DNA of 64,000 nt from JAGNNV01 sp031412915 (GTDB taxonomy: Bacteria; Acidobacteriota; Vicinamibacteria; Fen-336; JAGNNV01), in NCBI GenBank assembly GCA_031412915.1, contig JANODX010000034.1, positions 12,740 to 76,739 on the forward strand. The letters run 5' to 3'. Positions 60,648-64,000 of the stretch are shown here, in pieces (position 1 is the stretch's first letter; each line of letters begins with the position of its first letter). The position numbers and the translations under genes were made by a program. The notes under the pieces are model-generated. The model ran no database searches and was not told where the DNA came from. It saw nothing but the letters and a program-made list of their open reading frames with translations.

Positions 60648-61310
60648 ATGGAGAAGAGTGAAGTTCTGAAGCGCATCGCCGCGGTTGGACTGGTTCCGGT
60701 CATCCGGGCGGAGTCGAAGGAAGATGCGCTCCGAGTGGTCGAGGCGATCGGCGCCGGAGGACTGACCATCCTGGAGATCACGATGACCGTGCCGGGCGCG
60801 ATATCGGTCATAGAGGCCGTCCGGAAGAAGGACCCCGACATCGTGGTGGGTGCCGGAACCGTCCTCGACGCCGAGACCGCGCGCGCCTGCATCCTCGCCG
60901 GCGCCCATTTTGTGGTGAGCCCGGCGGTGGACCCGGGCACCATCGAAGCCTGTCGTCGTTACTCGATCGCGGTCATGCCGGGGGCGCTCACTCCCACCGA
61001 AGTGGTAAGCGCATGGACCAAAGGCGCCGACGTCGTGAAGGTCTTCCCCTGCGGAGCGCTGGGAGGCGCCTCCTATATCAAGGCGCTCAAGGCGCCCTTT
61101 CCCCAGATCGCCCTGATGCCCACGGGGGGGGTGTCGCAGAAGACCGTGGCCGACTTCATCCAGGCGGGCTCGTTCGCTCTCGGGGTTGGGGCCGATCTGG
61201 TGGATCTCAAGGTCCTGCGTCAGCCGGGCGGGGCCGCCGCGATCACGGAGAGAGCTCGGGAGTATGTGAGGTTGGTGCGCGAAGCGCGGAGGGTGAAAGG
61301 GGGGGAGTGA
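60648..61310 (+). CDS. eda: 2-keto-3-deoxy-6-phosphogluconate aldolase
   Basis: A 220-residue class I aldolase. R20 (VIRA), E43 (LEITMT) and the Schiff-base lysine K131 (DVVKVFPC) are in place, and GAGTVLD and PTGGVS hold the phosphate. It splits KDPG into pyruvate and glyceraldehyde 3-phosphate, finishing the uronate route. It follows kdgK as an operon. Confidence 0.94.
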   Translation: MEKSEVLKRIAAVGLVPVIRAESKEDALRVVEAIGAGGLTILEITMTVPGAISVIEAVRKKDPDIVVGAGTVLDAETARACILAGAHFVVSPAVDPGTIEACRRYSIAVMPGALTPTEVVSAWTKGADVVKVFPCGALGGASYIKALKAPFPQIALMPTGGVSQKTVADFIQAGSFALGVGADLVDLKVLRQPGGAAAITERAREYVRLVREARRVKGGE

Positions 61311-61324
61311 AAACGCGCCCCTGG

Positions 61325-62815
61325 TCAGAAACCGGCGGTCTCGGGTCGTTGGTAACGGAAGAGTCGCTGAAGAATCCGCAGTTCGACAGGCATCGCATAG
61401 ATATCGTAGCGATACCGCCAGGTCGAGGCGGCTCGGAGCACGCGCCGTTTCCAGCCGACGAGAGAAGGGTCGGTGCTCGTGGGGTGATAGGCGTTGAGGA
61501 CCCGACGGAAGTTCAATATCTTCCGGCGCGCTCCGGTCGAAAGCCAGGGCAGTTGATCGCTGTTGCGTCGCGAGACTTCGCGCCATTTCGGATCCACCCA
61601 CTCGTCGAGAGTCTTCGGAAATCTGAACCCCGCCCGGACGGCCGAACTCAGCAGTTCTCCTTCCACCGGCACGGGCGTGTACTGGTACAGGATGATTTCC
61701 GCTTCAGGGTGCCGGCCCTTGAGAGCTTTGATGAAGGCGAGGGTGTGGTCGACATCCTCCTCGGGGTCGGGAGGGTTGCCGAGCACGAAGGAGAACTCCG
61801 GTATGACGCCGAATCCGCGCATGCGCGCCGCGAGGTCAAGGGTCATCTCCGGGGTCAGGGTTCCGCCCTTGTCCATGCGCGCGAGGGTTTCCTTCGAGCC
61901 CGATTCGGCGCCCAGGAAGACCATGCGCAGACCGCTGTCGCGCATCGCGCGCCAGGTCGTGTCCTGGAACTTCAGGAGGGTGTCGATCCGTCCTTCACCC
62001 CACCAGTTCAGTTTCAACGGCGCGATGCGGTCCGCGATCCCACGGCAGCGCTCCTCGTGGGTGAAGAAATTGTTGTCGTAGAACTCGACCGCGTCGACCT
62101 TCCATTCGCGCACGTAGCGGGTAAGAACGCGTTCGACCCGTTCCGGCGACTGGGCATTCCATCGCCCCCGGGTGAGACTGACCACCCCGCAGAAGTTGCA
62201 CAGGAACGGACAGCCGTAGCTCGAGTGATACCCGAGCGTCCTCTGGCCAAGGAAAGTCGGGCGCGGATAGGCCGGCATGTCGATTTTCTCGAACGGATAG
62301 TCCGGCAGATCTTCCACGTTGGGCACACGCGCAACCGTCCCGAGGAACACGCTCCCATCTCCCCGGCGGAAGGCCAGGCCCTCCGGCGGCGGTTCGGCGG
62401 TTGCGTCGCGCGGATCGCACCCCTCGCGAAGACGACTGAGCAAGTCGGCCATCGCCGTTTCTCCGTGGCCACGAACGACGAAGTCCACCATTCCCGAAGC
62501 CACGCAGGCCTCGGCATGCTCGGTGGGAAAGTAGCCGCCCCAGATCGTGGTGAGACCCGGGAAGGCGGCGCGGAGGGCCTTCGTCTGCGCATGGCCATCT
62601 TCGAGCTGCGGTCCCGGCATGACGGTCATTCCGATCGCGGTCACGCCGCACTCGATTCGCTCGCGAAGAGCCCGGGCCGGATCGTCCTCTTTATTCCCGT
62701 CGACGATCTCGTAGTCGAACTTCCCCTCGAGCGCCGCGCCGATGGCAAGAACGGAGAACGGCATGACCTTCTTGCGAGCGGTGTTCGAGACCGGGTTGTA
62801 GAGAAGGACCTTCAA
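61325..62815 (-). CDS. B12-binding radical SAM protein
   Basis: A 496-residue protein. Residues 1-150 form a cobalamin-binding-like Rossmann domain (opening MKVLLYNPV, later IWGGYFPTEHAE and VRGHGE). The radical SAM 4Fe-4S cysteines are C202-x3-C206-x2-C209 (YGCPFLCNFCG), followed by the EFYDNNFF and GAESGSKETL barrel motifs. Relatives are methyltransferases or ring-forming enzymes in lipid (hopanoid), bacteriochlorophyll or natural-product pathways. Next to it is a methyltransferase gene, 7 bp upstream on the same strand. Substrate unknown. Confidence 0.88.
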   Translation of the reverse strand: MKVLLYNPVSNTARKKVMPFSVLAIGAALEGKFDYEIVDGNKEDDPARALRERIECGVTAIGMTVMPGPQLEDGHAQTKALRAAFPGLTTIWGGYFPTEHAEACVASGMVDFVVRGHGETAMADLLSRLREGCDPRDATAEPPPEGLAFRRGDGSVFLGTVARVPNVEDLPDYPFEKIDMPAYPRPTFLGQRTLGYHSSYGCPFLCNFCGVVSLTRGRWNAQSPERVERVLTRYVREWKVDAVEFYDNNFFTHEERCRGIADRIAPLKLNWWGEGRIDTLLKFQDTTWRAMRDSGLRMVFLGAESGSKETLARMDKGGTLTPEMTLDLAARMRGFGVIPEFSFVLGNPPDPEEDVDHTLAFIKALKGRHPEAEIILYQYTPVPVEGELLSSAVRAGFRFPKTLDEWVDPKWREVSRRNSDQLPWLSTGARRKILNFRRVLNAYHPTSTDPSLVGWKRRVLRAASTWRYRYDIYAMPVELRILQRLFRYQRPETAGF

Positions 62816-62822
62816 GAGAGGA

Positions 62823-63620
62823 TCAGCGTCTCGAGAGTTCGATCAAGAAATGGTCGGAGAATTCGCAGAGGAAGCGTCGCCGGGCGACGACTCTCTCCAT
62901 GGCCGCGACCAGGCCAAACCCGATGGGATGGCGCCGAGGCCAGTCGGTGAACCGCGGCCCCGGGACCAGGAAGCCCAAGGCCTCGGTTCGGTCGACCTTG
63001 AATGCGGGAAGAAGCGCCGCCGCGACGGCCGGAGGAGTCGGGTACGTAACCGCGATCGACCGCGCTCCAACCTGCGCGGTGGGCTGAAGGCGCCGGTTCC
63101 ACGCCGAGCGACCGACCCGCAAGAACTCAGGGAAAGGCCTTCGACCCATCAAGACGAGGAAGGCTTGACCGCCCGGCCGCAAGACCTTCGACAAGGCACC
63201 TTTCCAGGCCTCAATCGGAAGACAGTTCATGGCCCCAAAATTGGAATAGACAGCGTCAAAGCCGTCCGGCGCATCGAAGTTCTCAAATCCGGCGACCCGG
63301 AACTCGGGGCGGGTGTGCATCGCCTCCGCCTTTCCCCGCGCCACCTCGATCATAGCGACGGACGGGTCGATGCCCAGGACCGCGAAACCGCAACCCTGAA
63401 GCCATACGGCATCGTCGCCCGTTCCGCATCCGATGTCGAGAAGGGCCGAACCCGGCTTCACCCTCTGTGCGATCCGTTCCGCCAGACGAAAACGAAAGAG
63501 CCGCCCGGCCGGGGAACCGCCGAAAGCCGAGTCATAAGAGCCGGCCACATCGTCGAAAGGGGGCTGCTGCGCCCGCGGCTCAGACTGGCTCGTGGACGAC
63601 GCGGAACCAATGATTCTCAA
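62823..63620 (-). CDS. Class I SAM-dependent methyltransferase
   Basis: A 265-residue methyltransferase of the UbiE/Methyltransf_11 type. Motif I is LLDIGCGTGDDAVWL, with an acidic motif II (LGIDPSVAMIEVA) and the post-I FDAVYSNFGAMNCL. The start is probably TTG 63620, as no ATG precedes motif I closely. It lies just ahead of the radical SAM gene, so the two may act on one product. Confidence 0.8.
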   Translation of the reverse strand: MRIIGSASSTSQSEPRAQQPPFDDVAGSYDSAFGGSPAGRLFRFRLAERIAQRVKPGSALLDIGCGTGDDAVWLQGCGFAVLGIDPSVAMIEVARGKAEAMHTRPEFRVAGFENFDAPDGFDAVYSNFGAMNCLPIEAWKGALSKVLRPGGQAFLVLMGRRPFPEFLRVGRSAWNRRLQPTAQVGARSIAVTYPTPPAVAAALLPAFKVDRTEALGFLVPGPRFTDWPRRHPIGFGLVAAMERVVARRRFLCEFSDHFLIELSRR

Positions 63621-63703
63621 TCCAGGCCAGCCTACCCCAGCCCCGCGGATCGGGGTCGACGTGCGCCGGCCCCCGCAAATTGGCCCGAATCGGAACCGCC
63701 TGC

Positions 63704-64000
<297 letters not shown>

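Overview
The window is GC-rich, densely coding bacterial chromosome with short gaps, frequent 1-4 bp gene overlaps (ATGA, TTGA, GTGA) and many GTG or TTG starts. A very large Oar-like TonB-dependent receptor with an N-terminal carboxypeptidase-regulatory domain, lipoproteins, an anti-sigma/ECF pair, paired S9 peptidases and a LamB/YcsF-type 5-oxoprolinase fit a Gram-negative of the Acidobacteriota type. That placement is an inference from gene content only. I see no rRNA, CRISPR array, prophage or intact transposon. One tRNA gene, tRNA-Ser(GCT), is present.

Layout. 1-3306 (+): end of a surface-polysaccharide locus (PseG-like protein, sugar epimerase, flippase). 3373-5538 (+): a response regulator-GAF-GAF-adenylate cyclase. 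5584-11580 (-): a SelU/PRXL2-type peroxiredoxin-like gene with an in-frame UGA at its redox motif (a probable selenoprotein), a PaaZ-type aldehyde dehydrogenase, RNase H, a zinc-ribbon coiled-coil protein, then an ECF sigma/anti-sigma/secreted protein cluster. 11673-14181 (+): LOG protein, NAD-type isocitrate dehydrogenase, a secreted unknown. 14182-15521: a gene-poor island with two ~191-bp inverted repeats around a decayed IS91-like transposase fragment. 15522-26893: agmatinase family protein, threonine synthesis (thrB, thrC), a NagX/HGSNAT-like membrane acyltransferase with a ROK sugar kinase, two prolyl-oligopeptidase-family peptidases, leucine-dehydrogenase-type enzyme, hydrolase. 27052-39478: aldo/keto reductase with a TIGR04076 protein, NhaC antiporter, MBL hydrolase, MscS channel, MFS transporter, Ku, FabH, D-cysteine desulfhydrase family enzyme, ABC permease, TauE-like permease, Ser/Thr kinase. 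39614-45159: accD, the PxpA/PxpBC 5-oxoprolinase, a GT-C-like membrane protein, a TPR protein and the tRNA.

45448-61310 is the most coherent functional region: an eight-gene minus-strand operon (ROK regulator, unknown secreted protein, KduI/IolB-type isomerase, KdgF cupin, KduD, second SDR, hexuronate-type MFS transporter, heparinase II/III-type lyase), a divergent TonB receptor, and downstream plus-strand kdgK and eda. Together these encode cleavage of a uronate polysaccharide, uptake, ring opening of the unsaturated uronate, conversion to KDG, phosphorylation and cleavage to pyruvate plus glyceraldehyde 3-phosphate. A PPi-type phosphofructokinase lies between. The regulator and the receptor gene share a 24-bp site ATATTG-N11-GACAAAT lying on both putative -10 boxes, which I propose as the ROK operator.

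The window closes with a B12-binding radical SAM protein, a methyltransferase and the 3-prime end of a BNR-repeat/sortilin-type protein.
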